Source: RPRB01 sp035543115 (GTDB lineage Bacteria > Myxococcota > Myxococcia > Myxococcales > Myxococcaceae). From it: DNA of 64,000 nucleotides. A program made the translations under genes and the position numbers. Under the pieces are notes generated by a model. The model ran no database searches, had not been told where the DNA came from, and saw only the letters and a list, made by a program, of their open reading frames with translations. This document shows positions 56,979-64,000 of the stretch, in pieces. Location: NCBI GenBank assembly GCA_035543115.1, contig DATKKF010000029.1, positions 1 to 64,000 of the forward strand, in the 5' to 3' direction. How positions within the stretch are numbered: position 1 is the first letter of the stretch; every line of letters starts with the position of its first letter.

Positions 56979-57521
56979 ATGGAGACCCTGGTTCTCAGCA
57001 CGGGATACGAGCCCGTCGCCCGTGTCTCGTGGCAGCGGGCCATCAATCTCTTGTTCCTCGGCAAGGTGGAGGTGGTCGAGGAGTACGAGGACCGGCTGGT
57101 TCGCTCGGTGACGTTCGCGGTGAGGATGCCGTCGGTCATCCGTTTCCTGCGCGCGGTGCGCAACCGGAAGCGGGCCATCAAGTTCAGCCGCGAGAACGTC
57201 TACGCCCGCGACCACGGGAAGTGCCAGTACTGCGCCGAGCGGGTCAGCCGCCAGGACGCCACGTACGATCACGTGGTGCCGCGCGCCCAGGGAGGCCACA
57301 CCACCTGGGAGAACGTGGTGATCTGCTGCTTCGGCTGCAACCAGCGGAAGGGCGGACGCACGCCCCCGCAGGCGGGGATGGCGCTGCTCAGCACGCCGGT
57401 GAAACCGAAGAAGCTGCCCGAGACGTTCCACCTGACCTTCACCTACGAGCCGGGGATGCCGCTGTCGTGGCGCAAGTTCCTCCGGGACGTGGCCTACTGG
57501 CACGGCGAGCTCGAGGACTGA
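56979..57521 (+). CDS. HNH endonuclease-family protein
   Basis: The protein has 180 aa. The N-terminal 80 residues (ETLVLSTGYEPVARVSWQRAINLLFLGKVEVVEEY) match a widespread chromosomal HNH family. The HNH core is CQYCAERVSRQDATYDHVVPRAQGGHTTWENVVICCFGCNQRKGGRTP, with two CxxC-type pairs for structural zinc and DHVVPRAxGG as the active site. It may cleave nucleic acid; no phage or restriction context is present. It has no Shine-Dalgarno and a TACAAT box just upstream. Confidence 0.83.
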   Translation: METLVLSTGYEPVARVSWQRAINLLFLGKVEVVEEYEDRLVRSVTFAVRMPSVIRFLRAVRNRKRAIKFSRENVYARDHGKCQYCAERVSRQDATYDHVVPRAQGGHTTWENVVICCFGCNQRKGGRTPPQAGMALLSTPVKPKKLPETFHLTFTYEPGMPLSWRKFLRDVAYWHGELED

Positions 57522-57562
57522 TCGCCCGGGCCCCCGGAGCGCTGGCCCGGGGGTGGTCTGCG

Positions 57563-58147
57563 GTGCCGCCGGGCCTCCGCCGTGCCCTCGGCCGGGCGGT
57601 GCTGCTCGCGGGGGTGGTGGTGGCGCTGGTCAATGGCGCGCTCGACATCATCGGAGGAGCGGACGTCTTCCTGCTCTCGCCGCTGCACTTCCGGGCCCGG
57701 GCCCGGGCGCTGGGGCTCTATGCGCTCCACCGTCCGCGGTGCGCGTTCCGGGCGCACCCGCCACTCACCCCGCTCGTATCCGCGGCCGAGCGGCGGCATG
57801 GGCTCCCGCCCGGCCTGCTCGAGGCGCTGGTGGAGGTCGAGAGCGGGGGCCGCGTCCACAGCATCTCCGGGACCGGGGCGGTGGGCCCGGGGCAGCTCCT
57901 CCCGTCCACCGCGCGTGCTCTCGGCGTCGGTGACCCGTTCGACTCGGAGGAGGGGGTGGACGGCAGCGCGCGGTACCTGGCCGAGCAGCTCCGGCGCTTC
58001 CGGTCGATCCGCCTGGCGGTGGCGGCGTACAACGCCGGGCCGGGTGCGGTCGGTGCCGGGGCCGCCTGGCCCGAGGAGACCCGGGCCTACGTGGAGCAGG
58101 TCACCGAGCGCTACGCACGGCGGCGCCGGGTGCATGCGCAACGTTGA
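57563..58147 (+). CDS. Soluble lytic transglycosylase (SLT domain)
   Basis: The protein has 194 aa. A membrane segment (RRALGRAVLLAGVVVALVNGALDII) precedes the SLT fold: LLEALVEVESGGRVHSISGTGAVGPGQLLPSTARALG with the catalytic Glu in VEVESG and GPGQLLP in place of GLMQLMP, then AVAAYNAGPGAV. It should cleave peptidoglycan between MurNAc and GlcNAc. GTG at 57563 is the only plausible start behind the HNH stop, with GGGGGTGG upstream. The end is about 55 bp from the transporter gene. Confidence 0.78.
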   Translation: MPPGLRRALGRAVLLAGVVVALVNGALDIIGGADVFLLSPLHFRARARALGLYALHRPRCAFRAHPPLTPLVSAAERRHGLPPGLLEALVEVESGGRVHSISGTGAVGPGQLLPSTARALGVGDPFDSEEGVDGSARYLAEQLRRFRSIRLAVAAYNAGPGAVGAGAAWPEETRAYVEQVTERYARRRRVHAQR

Positions 58148-58202
58148 CCCGAATCGGAGTGCGCGCGCTGCCGGGCGGGGCTAGGAAGGCGGACCTCCCC
58201 GC

Positions 58203-58958
58203 ATGGTGCTCACCCGCCAGCAGCAGCTCTACACCTACCTCAGCGGCATCTTCGTCGCCGCGCTGCTGCTGGGCGACCTCATGGGCGGCAAGGCCTTTGG
58301 CATCGACGTCCACCTCTTCGGGGTCCGCTACCACCAGCCGATCTCGGTGGGGCTCTTCGCCTTTCCCATCACCTTCCTCCTGACCGACATCGTCAACGAG
58401 TTCTACGGGACGAAGGGCGCGCGCTTCCTGACCTTGCTCGGGATGTGGATGGCGGTGTTCGCCTTCATCGTGCTGAACGTCTCGCAGCTGCCGGCCGCGG
58501 ACCCGAACAGCTATTACACCGACGCCGAGTTCAACAAGGTCTTCGGGGTGGGCGGGAAGCTCTTCGTCGCGTCGATCATCGCCTACCTCTGCGGCCAGTT
58601 CCTCGACATCCACGTCTTCGCCTTCTGGAAGGCGCTGACCCAGTCGAGGCACCTGTGGCTGCGGGCGACCGGCTCCACCATCGCCAGTCAGGTGGTGGAC
58701 ACCTTCGTCATCAACTACCTGTTCTGGTACGTCTTCCCCTCGGTGGGGAACGCCCAGCCCCGGCCCCTGGGGTGGGTCACCAGCAAGTCGGTCGGCGAGT
58801 ACCTCATCAAGCTGGTCATCGCCATCGGGTTGACCCCGGCCGTCTACGCGGTGCATGAGCTCGTGGTGCGGCGGCTGGGAATCCACCCGCACCCGCACCG
58901 CCCGGTGCCGGAGTCCGAATCCGTGGCCTCGCACGCCCCGTCTGGTGGGGCCGGGTAG
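58203..58958 (+). CDS. yhhQ: Queuosine-precursor transporter (YhhQ/VUT family)
   Basis: The protein has 251 aa with about six to seven membrane segments. SVGLFAFPITFLLTDIVNEFYGTKGARFLTLLGM is the VUT signature, and HVFAFWKALTQSRHLWLRATGSTIASQVVDTFVINYLFW follows. YhhQ imports queuosine precursors (preQ0/preQ1) for tRNA modification. AAGGCGGA lies upstream of the ATG. I looked for a preQ1 riboswitch in 58148-58202 and saw no typical short pseudoknot with an A-rich tail. Confidence 0.87.
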   Translation: MVLTRQQQLYTYLSGIFVAALLLGDLMGGKAFGIDVHLFGVRYHQPISVGLFAFPITFLLTDIVNEFYGTKGARFLTLLGMWMAVFAFIVLNVSQLPAADPNSYYTDAEFNKVFGVGGKLFVASIIAYLCGQFLDIHVFAFWKALTQSRHLWLRATGSTIASQVVDTFVINYLFWYVFPSVGNAQPRPLGWVTSKSVGEYLIKLVIAIGLTPAVYAVHELVVRRLGIHPHPHRPVPESESVASHAPSGGAG

Positions 58959-59009
58959 GTCTCCCGGGGGTTGACGTCTCACGCGAGCGGCGGGCACGTT
59001 GGAACGACC

Positions 59010-59378
59010 ATGCCCACGCCCAAGGGCCCGATCCTCATCGTCGACGACGACGCGTTCGTCCGGACGCTGCTCCGCGAGATGCTCGCCGACCAGGGCCATC
59101 CGCTCCGCGAGGCGGAGAACGGCCAGGAGGCTCTGGACCTCGAGGGTCCACCACCCCGGGTGGTGCTGCTGGATCTGCTGATGCCGGAGATGAGCGGGAT
59201 GGAGGCCCTGGCGCTCATCCGGAGTCGCTGGCCCGGAACCCCGGTGCTGGTCATCAGCTCGATGGACAGCGACCGGCTGGTGAACGAGGCGCTTGCGGCA
59301 GGTGCTTCCGGTTACATCACCAAGCCGTTCCATCCGGTGGAGATCGCCTCCGCGGTGGAGCGTGTGCTCGCGGCCTGA
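59010..59378 (+). CDS. Single-domain response regulator (receiver only)
   Basis: The protein has 122 aa. ILIVDDDAFVRTLL supplies the acidic residues, VVLLDLLMPEM the phospho-acceptor Asp, VISSMDS the switch Ser and ITKPFHPVEI the Lys. There is no output domain. ATG at 59010 was chosen over an open frame from 58971, because the receiver begins five residues later and GGAACGA precedes. It lies 25 bp before the GYF/J/PilZ gene, so signalling between the two is possible. Confidence 0.85.
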   Translation: MPTPKGPILIVDDDAFVRTLLREMLADQGHPLREAENGQEALDLEGPPPRVVLLDLLMPEMSGMEALALIRSRWPGTPVLVISSMDSDRLVNEALAAGASGYITKPFHPVEIASAVERVLAA

Positions 59379-59403
59379 GGAGACCCGCCGGAAACCTTCG
59401 ACC

Positions 59404-60402
59404 ATGCCCGAGTACTGGATCGGAGATGCGGAAGGACGGGTGCTCGGACCCGTGAGCCTGGACGTGGTCCAGGACCTGGTGAACACCGGGCGCCTGACCG
59501 GGATCGCCCGCGTCTCGCGCGACGGCCGGAACTGGGGCGCGCCGGCGGCGTTCCCCGAGGTGATGACGCTGCTGCTCAACGCGCCGTCGCCCGACGCGCT
59601 GCTCCAGTCCGAGCGGCAGGAGGCGGCGCGCGTCCACGAGCAGCTGCGGGCGATGCAGGGGCGTCCGCCACACGAGATCTTCCGGCTCGACCGCAACGCC
59701 TCGGTCGATGCGTACCGGAACGCGTTCTTCAAGCTGGTGAAGCGCTTCTACCCGGACCGGGTCCGGGCCCAGGCCCATCCGGACCTGCGCAAGGCGTACG
59801 CCGACGCCTTCCAGTTCCTCAGCCGCCTGATGGTGCACATCGAGAGGGAGCTGTCCGCGGGCGGGCAGGTCTCGCCCCTGCCGGTGGTCCGGGCGGTCCC
59901 CCCTCCGGCACCGATGGACGACGAGCCGCTGGCGCCCATCCTCGCGCCGCCGGCGCAGATCGCGCGCCCGCTCACCGTCGTCCCCCGGAGCATGACGCCG
60001 CTGCCTCGCCCCGGCCCGCTCTCCCCTCCCGCACACGAGGGGTCGTACAGCTACCAGGCGCACGAGTTCGTGGGCTTCGAGCGGCGCGACGATCGGGTGG
60101 AGGTCACCATCCGGGTCACCGCCCGGAACAGCCGGATGTTCACCGACCATCCGCTGGCGAACCTCAAGGCCGACGGCTTCTTCGTGGCCTGCGCCAAGTC
60201 GCTCCCGCTCGGGACGCTGGTGGACGTCATCTTTCGCTTCGAGGAGGAGCACCGGGAGGTGCGCTCGCGCGGCCGGGTCATCGTCGAGAACATCGGCGGG
60301 GACCCGAGCAGGCCCAGCGGCTTCGGCGTGCGGTTCATCACCCTGGTCGAGCAGGACCGCCGCTTCATGCAGCAGTTCGTGGAGCGAGCCGCGGCCCGCT
60401 GA
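59404..60402 (+). CDS. GYF_2-like, J-like and PilZ-like three-part protein
   Basis: The protein has 332 aa. Residues 3-48 (YWIGDAEGRVLGPVSLDVVQDLVNTGRLTG..VSRDGRNW) resemble the GYF_2/DUF4339 domain. Residues 90-150 (IFRLDRNASVDAYRNAFFKLVKRFYPDRV) are J-like but with YPD in place of HPD. After a Pro-rich linker the C-terminal 110 residues resemble the myxobacterial PilZ-type domain (VEVTIRVTARNSRMFTDHPLANLKADGFFVACAKSLPLGTLVDVIFRF and GFGVRFI). PilZ domains often bind cyclic-di-GMP; the RxxxR motif is not clear here, so binding is uncertain. Confidence 0.68.
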   Translation: MPEYWIGDAEGRVLGPVSLDVVQDLVNTGRLTGIARVSRDGRNWGAPAAFPEVMTLLLNAPSPDALLQSERQEAARVHEQLRAMQGRPPHEIFRLDRNASVDAYRNAFFKLVKRFYPDRVRAQAHPDLRKAYADAFQFLSRLMVHIERELSAGGQVSPLPVVRAVPPPAPMDDEPLAPILAPPAQIARPLTVVPRSMTPLPRPGPLSPPAHEGSYSYQAHEFVGFERRDDRVEVTIRVTARNSRMFTDHPLANLKADGFFVACAKSLPLGTLVDVIFRFEEEHREVRSRGRVIVENIGGDPSRPSGFGVRFITLVEQDRRFMQQFVERAAAR

Positions 60403-60495
60403 CCGCCCGGTGGCCGGACCGCGGCCGCCGCTGCCCGGCCAGTCGGCGGCGAGCTCACCAATGGATTCAGGGGAGCGCGGAGGAGGAGCGGCGCG

Positions 60496-60501
60496 TAGAG
60501 T
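60496..60501 (+). promoter_or_regulatory. Candidate -10 box, leaderless ABC importer operon
   Basis: TAGAGT ends nine bases before the GTG at 60511. No Shine-Dalgarno or -35 was recognised. The same hexamer precedes the aminotransferase at 16275. Confidence 0.4.
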
Positions 60502-60510
60502 GCTCGCACG

Positions 60511-61299
60511 GTGCGAGTCCCGAGCGCACACGAGGGAGCGCCTCCGGGCGGTGACCCAGCGCCGGTCCTGGTGCTGCGCGGCGTGGCCCGGAGCTTTGGC
60601 GGCCGTCCGGCCGTCCGGCCCACCTCGCTGGTGGTCCCCCGGGGTCGAACGACCGTCCTCCTCGGTGAGAGTGGGAGCGGGAAGAGCACGTTGCTCCGCT
60701 TGATGGCGGGGCTCCTGGACCCCGACGCGGGGGAGATCCTCTTCGAGGGCGCGCGCGTCACGCCGGAGGCCGGCCCGGCGCTCCGGCGCCGGATGGGGTT
60801 CGGGCTCCAGTCGGGCGGGCTCTTCCCCCACCTCACCGCGGCGGACAACGTCACCCTCCTCGCGCGGGCGCTCCGGAAGCCAAGGTCCTGGCGGGCGCGG
60901 CGGGTCGCGGAGCTCGCGGCTGCGGTGCGCCTCGCGCCCGAGGTCCTGTCCCGCTGGCCGCTCCAGCTCTCCGGCGGACAGCGGCAGCGGGTCAGCCTGA
61001 TGCGGGCGCTGATGCTCGAGCCGACGGTGGTGCTGCTGGACGAGCCGCTCGGGGCGCTGGACCCGGTCACCCGCGGCGAGCTGCAGCAGGAGCTGCGGCG
61101 GGTCTTCCGCTCGCTGGGGACGACGGTGGTGCTGGTCACGCACGACCTGGACGAGGCCGCGCTGCTCGGCGACCGGGTGGCGCTGATGCGCGAGGGCGTG
61201 CTGGTCCAGGTGGGTCCGCTGGAGGAGCTCGCGGCACGTCCGGCGGACCCGTGGGTGGCGCGCTTCCTGGGCGGCTGGCGTGGAGGGTCGGAGCGGTGA
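60511..61299 (+). CDS. ABC-transporter ATPase, glycine-betaine/choline type (OpuCA/OsmV-like)
   Basis: The protein has 262 aa. Walker A is LGESGSGKST, the signature LSGGQRQRV, Walker B VVLLDEPLGALDP and the switch His in LVTHDLDEA. Like other betaine/choline-type ATPases it has PLGALDPVTRGELQQEL, but it lacks the C-terminal CBS domains of ProV and OpuAA. It energises the fused permease encoded next, whose GTG overlaps its stop. The gene starts with a leaderless-type GTG. Confidence 0.85.
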   Translation: MRVPSAHEGAPPGGDPAPVLVLRGVARSFGGRPAVRPTSLVVPRGRTTVLLGESGSGKSTLLRLMAGLLDPDAGEILFEGARVTPEAGPALRRRMGFGLQSGGLFPHLTAADNVTLLARALRKPRSWRARRVAELAAAVRLAPEVLSRWPLQLSGGQRQRVSLMRALMLEPTVVLLDEPLGALDPVTRGELQQELRRVFRSLGTTVVLVTHDLDEAALLGDRVALMREGVLVQVGPLEELAARPADPWVARFLGGWRGGSER

Positions 61300-62783
61300 G
61301 CGCGCTGCTGCTCCTCGCCCTGGCCGCGGCGGCACCCCCTGGCACGGTGCGGGTGGGAAGCAAGGCGTTCACCGAATCGGTCATCATCGGCGAGCTGGCG
61401 ACGGAGGTGATCGAGCGTCGGGGTCTGCGCGCCGAGCACGTGCGCGGGCTGGGTGGCACGCGGGTGGTGTGGGACGCCCTGGTGCGCGGCGACGTGGACG
61501 TCTACCCCGAGTACACGGGCACGCTCGCCGAGGAGATCTTCGCTGGGCGGGTGCGCCCCGATGCGCTCGAGCCGGCGCTTGCCGCGGCGGGGATCGAGCT
61601 CGGACCGTCGCTGGGGTTCGAGGACGGATACGCGCTGGGGATGCGCGAGGACCGCGCGGAGACGCTCGGCATCCGTCGCATCTCGGACCTCCGCACCCGT
61701 CCGGAGCTCCGGTTCGGCTTCAGCAACGAGTTCCTCGATCGCGCCGACGGGTGGCGCGCCCTGCAGCTGGCGTACGGGCTGCCCCAGCGGGACGTGCGAG
61801 GGCTGGACCACGAGCTCGCCTACCGCGGCCTGCGGGGGGGAGCGATCGACCTGGTGGACCTCTACTCCACCGACCCGGAGATCCAGGCCGAGCACCTGCG
61901 CGTGCTCGAGGACGACCGGCACCACTTCCCCGAGTACCGCGCGGTGCTGCTGGTCCGCGCCGGCCTCGAGCGCCGCGTGCCGGGAGCGCGTGAAGCGCTG
62001 GAGGGGCTCCGGGACCGGATCGACGCCAGGGCGATGATGGCCATGAACGCCCGGGCGCGGCTGCAGCGGGTGCCCGAGCCGGAGGTCGCCGCGGCATTCC
62101 TCCGCGACCGGCTGGGAGAGGCGGGCCCCGGCGTCGCCAAGGCCTCGGCGCCCGGCCGCGCCCGGCGGATCCTCGCCCGGCTCGGTGAGCACCTGACCCT
62201 GGTCGCCGTGTCGCTCGGCCTGTCGCTCGCCGTCGCCGTGCCGCTGGGCGTCTTCGCCGCCCGCCGGCGCCGGGCAGGGCAGGCGGTGCTGGCGACGGTG
62301 GGAGTCGTCCAGACCATCCCCTCGCTGGCCCTGCTGGTGCTGATGATCCCGCTCCTCGGCATCGGGTCACGGCCGGCCATCGCCGCGCTGTTCCTCTATG
62401 GCCTTCTCCCCATCGTCCGGAACACCCACGCAGGGCTGGTGGGCATCGCCCCGGACCTGCGCGAGTCGGCCGATGCGCTCGGGCTTCCCCGCATGTTCCG
62501 TCTGCTGCGGGTGGAGCTTCCGCTGGCCTCGCCCTCCATTCTCGCCGGGGTGAAGACCTCGGCGGTCATCGCGGTGGGGACCGCGACCCTCGGCGCGCTG
62601 GTGGGGGCGGGGGGCTTCGGGCAGCCCATCCTCACCGGCATCCGCCTGGCCGACACCGGGCTGCTCCTGGAGGGCGCCCTTCCCGCAGCGGCGCTGGCGC
62701 TGGCGGTGGAGGCCGCGTTCGACGCCGTGGAGCGGCTGGTCGTCCCGCGGGGCCTCCGCCTCCGGCCGGAGCAACCGGAATGA
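61296..62783 (+). CDS. Fused substrate-binding protein and permease, osmoprotectant type
   Basis: The protein has 495 aa. A signal peptide-like N-terminus (SALLLLALAAAAPP) leads into an OpuAC/OsmF-type binding domain: VGSKAFTESVIIGELATEVIE, then PEYTGTLAEEIF and DLYSTDPEIQ. From about residue 290 a permease domain follows with five or six helices (LTLVAVSLGLSLAVAVPLGVFA and ALGLPRMFRLLRVELPLASPSILAGVKTSAVIAVGTATLGALVGAGGFGQPIL, the EAA-like loop). Fusing the binding domain before the permease is unusual, since the reverse order is common. It should import betaine, choline or a similar solute with the ATPase encoded before it. Confidence 0.84.
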   Translation: MSALLLLALAAAAPPGTVRVGSKAFTESVIIGELATEVIERRGLRAEHVRGLGGTRVVWDALVRGDVDVYPEYTGTLAEEIFAGRVRPDALEPALAAAGIELGPSLGFEDGYALGMREDRAETLGIRRISDLRTRPELRFGFSNEFLDRADGWRALQLAYGLPQRDVRGLDHELAYRGLRGGAIDLVDLYSTDPEIQAEHLRVLEDDRHHFPEYRAVLLVRAGLERRVPGAREALEGLRDRIDARAMMAMNARARLQRVPEPEVAAAFLRDRLGEAGPGVAKASAPGRARRILARLGEHLTLVAVSLGLSLAVAVPLGVFAARRRRAGQAVLATVGVVQTIPSLALLVLMIPLLGIGSRPAIAALFLYGLLPIVRNTHAGLVGIAPDLRESADALGLPRMFRLLRVELPLASPSILAGVKTSAVIAVGTATLGALVGAGGFGQPILTGIRLADTGLLLEGALPAAALALAVEAAFDAVERLVVPRGLRLRPEQPE

Positions 62784-62825
62784 GCGTTCCTGTCGAGCCC
62801 GCAGGGGCGAAGGGTGCTTCTGGCG

Positions 62826-63224
62826 TCAGCCGAGCGCGCCGAGCCCCGCGCTGGCGACTTGCTCATCCTCGTGCGAGGCAACCCCCGAGACGCCGACCGC
62901 GCCGACGCACTCGCCCTCGACCTGGATGGGCAGTCCGCCCTGCACCCGGACCTGCCCGGGGAAGGCGACCAGGGCGGGACGTTCCTTGACCACTTCCTCC
63001 AGGGCCTTGGTGGGAAGGCGGAGCATCGCTGCCGTCCAGGCCTTCCGGGTGGCGATCTCCGCGCTCGGAAGCGGGGCGCCGTCCATTCGTTCCAGCGCGA
63101 GGAGGAATCCTCCGTCGTCCACCACCGCGATGCTGACGTTCCACTTCCGCTGCTCGGCCTCGGCGCGGGCGGCCTGGAGCATGCGGCGGGCATCGTCGAG
63201 GGTCAGGGCTCGCTTCGTTCGCAT
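62826..63224 (-). CDS. GlcG/HbpS-family protein
   Basis: The protein has 132 aa. It matches the GlcG/HbpS/Cob(I)alamin-adenosyltransferase-like small fold: LTLDDARRMLQAARAEAEQRKWNVSIAVVDDGGFLLALERMDGAPLPSAEIATRKAWTA, then GGLPIQVEGECVGAVGVSG. HbpS binds haem outside the cell, GlcG has no proven function. No signal peptide is visible, so it is likely cytoplasmic. It is convergent with the ABC importer. Confidence 0.82.
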   Translation of the reverse strand: MRTKRALTLDDARRMLQAARAEAEQRKWNVSIAVVDDGGFLLALERMDGAPLPSAEIATRKAWTAAMLRLPTKALEEVVKERPALVAFPGQVRVQGGLPIQVEGECVGAVGVSGVASHEDEQVASAGLGALG

Positions 63225-63397
63225 GGCCAGAGGGGCTTACCCTTGCGCGCGGCCCTTGACCAGCGCCCGCCGCCGAGAGCACCGCCGACCCCCGACGGGT
63301 CGCGCGTGCTCCGTCTCCCCAACGTCAGGCCCCGCCCGTACGGTGTTCCCCCGCTCATCGCCCGTGCAGGGCGAGCGGGGTTGAGGAGCGAGGTGCG

Positions 63398-64000
63398 ATG
63401 GAGCTGTCCTGGGTGGCGGGAACGGGAGCGCTGGTGGCCGCGGCCGCGGCCGCGGTGCTCGGCTGGGTGCTCGGGCGGGCGCGGCTCGCAGCGACCCAGG
63501 CCAGGGAGCGGGCAACGCTCGAGACGTCGCAGCAGGTCCTCGCGGAGCGGGTGAGGGCCCGGGACGTGGACCTCCAGGAACAGGCGCGCACCCTCGCCGC
63601 GATGACGGCGCGGGCGGAGGCGCTCGAGGAGGTGCGTTCCCGGGCACTCGCCGAGCTCGCCGCCGAGCGCGCCGCCCGCGCCGAGGAGCAGCGCGCGATG
63701 GAAGAGAAGCTGCGGCTGGTCCAGGCGACCCAGGAGGAGCTCACCGAACGCTTCAAGGCGCTGTCCCACGACGCCCTGCAGGCCAACACCCGGAGCTTCC
63801 TGGAGTACGCCAAGACGCAGCTGGAGAAGACCCAGGAGGTGGCGAAGGTCGAGCTCGACGCCCGCTCCACCGCCATCGACGTGCTGGTCGCGCCCATCCG
63901 CGAGGCCCTGGAGAAGGTGGACGTGAAGCTCGCCGAATTCGACCAGAGCCGGGAGCGGGCCCAGGGAGCGCTCGGGGCGCAGATCCGTGCCCTGGCCGAG
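63398..64000 (+). CDS. rmuC: DNA recombination protein RmuC, 5' part (cut by window end)
   Basis: The first 201 codons are present, ending exactly at the window edge. An N-terminal membrane anchor (VAGTGALVAAAAAAVLGWVLGRARL) is followed by a long coiled coil (Glu, Ala, Arg-rich, about residues 30-115) and the start of the RmuC domain (LSHDALQANTRSFLEYAKTQLEKTQEVAKVELDARSTAIDVLVAPIREALEKVD). RmuC has a nuclease-like fold and limits recombination between inverted repeats in E. coli. GAGGAGCGAGG precedes the ATG. Confidence 0.85.
   Translation, partial: MELSWVAGTGALVAAAAAAVLGWVLGRARLAATQARERATLETSQQVLAERVRARDVDLQEQARTLAAMTARAEALEEVRSRALAELAAERAARAEEQRAMEEKLRLVQATQEELTERFKALSHDALQANTRSFLEYAKTQLEKTQEVAKVELDARSTAIDVLVAPIREALEKVDVKLAEFDQSRERAQGALGAQIRALAE

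Noticed and set aside
58148..58202. preQ1 riboswitch before the queuosine-precursor transporter
   Set aside because: No compact pseudoknot with A-rich 3' segment could be identified in the 55-bp leader.

Overview
The window is high-GC DNA (roughly 70 % by eye) with very dense coding on both strands. Several features point to a myxobacterium-like member of the Myxococcota: a Hanks-type Ser/Thr kinase beside an FHA-containing sigma54 activator, a PilZ-type protein with a GYF-like and a J-like segment, YXWGXW lipoproteins and Cys-rich secreted repeats. No rRNA, tRNA, insertion sequence, prophage or CRISPR array was recognised, so this looks like ordinary chromosome. Assignment to a genus is not possible from the sequence alone.

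Layout. 1-3.6 kb: the edge of a surface-polysaccharide locus (GT-B-like transferase, class-III aminotransferase, SpsF-like cytidylyltransferase). 3.8-7.0 kb: a hypothetical protein, a secreted amidohydrolase and a geranylgeranyl-reductase-like flavoprotein. 7.1-9.6 kb: an overlapping operon of a Ycf46-like AAA+ ATPase and two zinc-ribbon proteins. 9.6-19.3 kb: AI-2E-type permease, ChaB, a beta-propeller lipoprotein, an MFS transporter, a DUF1615 lipoprotein, an aminotransferase, a Cys-rich secreted protein and a glutathione transferase. 19.3-24.3 kb: an RND efflux pump (membrane-fusion protein plus permease) and a GreA/GreB-family factor. 24.3-31.3 kb: sterol-desaturase-type hydroxylase, SorAB-type sulfite dehydrogenase, hydrolase, lipoprotein and a J-domain-like protein. 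31.4-39.7 kb: an ArfB-like factor, a double-length UvrA (four ABC modules), an esterase and a fused SpmAB protein.

39.7-44.7 kb holds the most interesting locus. A membrane Ser/Thr kinase gene is followed one base later by an FHA-sigma54-activator gene. Directly behind the activator lie three direct copies and one inverted copy of GGGTGCAAC, then a good -24/-12 (sigma54) promoter match, and then, about 80 bp downstream, a strong intrinsic terminator. No ORF fits between promoter and terminator. The arrangement predicts a small RNA of about 80 nt, switched on by the activator encoded next to it and ultimately by the kinase through FHA-phosphopeptide recognition. It resembles in outline the Myxococcus Pxr sRNA locus but has a kinase/FHA input.

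44.9-64 kb: a GT51 transglycosylase, a mini zinc-ribbon protein, a CobB-type sirtuin, an alpha-hydroxy-acid oxidase, an esterase-MoxR-VWA operon, serB, an M20 peptidase with an Smr protein and a response regulator, a histidine phosphatase, an HNH protein, a lytic transglycosylase, a queuosine-precursor transporter, a second orphan receiver, the GYF/J/PilZ protein, a two-gene betaine-type ABC importer with binding protein fused to permease, a GlcG/HbpS protein, and the 5' part of rmuC, cut by the window end.

Many genes start with GTG and overlap the preceding stop (GTGA or ATGA), indicating translational coupling. Several others lack a Shine-Dalgarno sequence but carry a TANNNT box 6-17 nt before the start codon, suggesting leaderless or very short-leader mRNAs.
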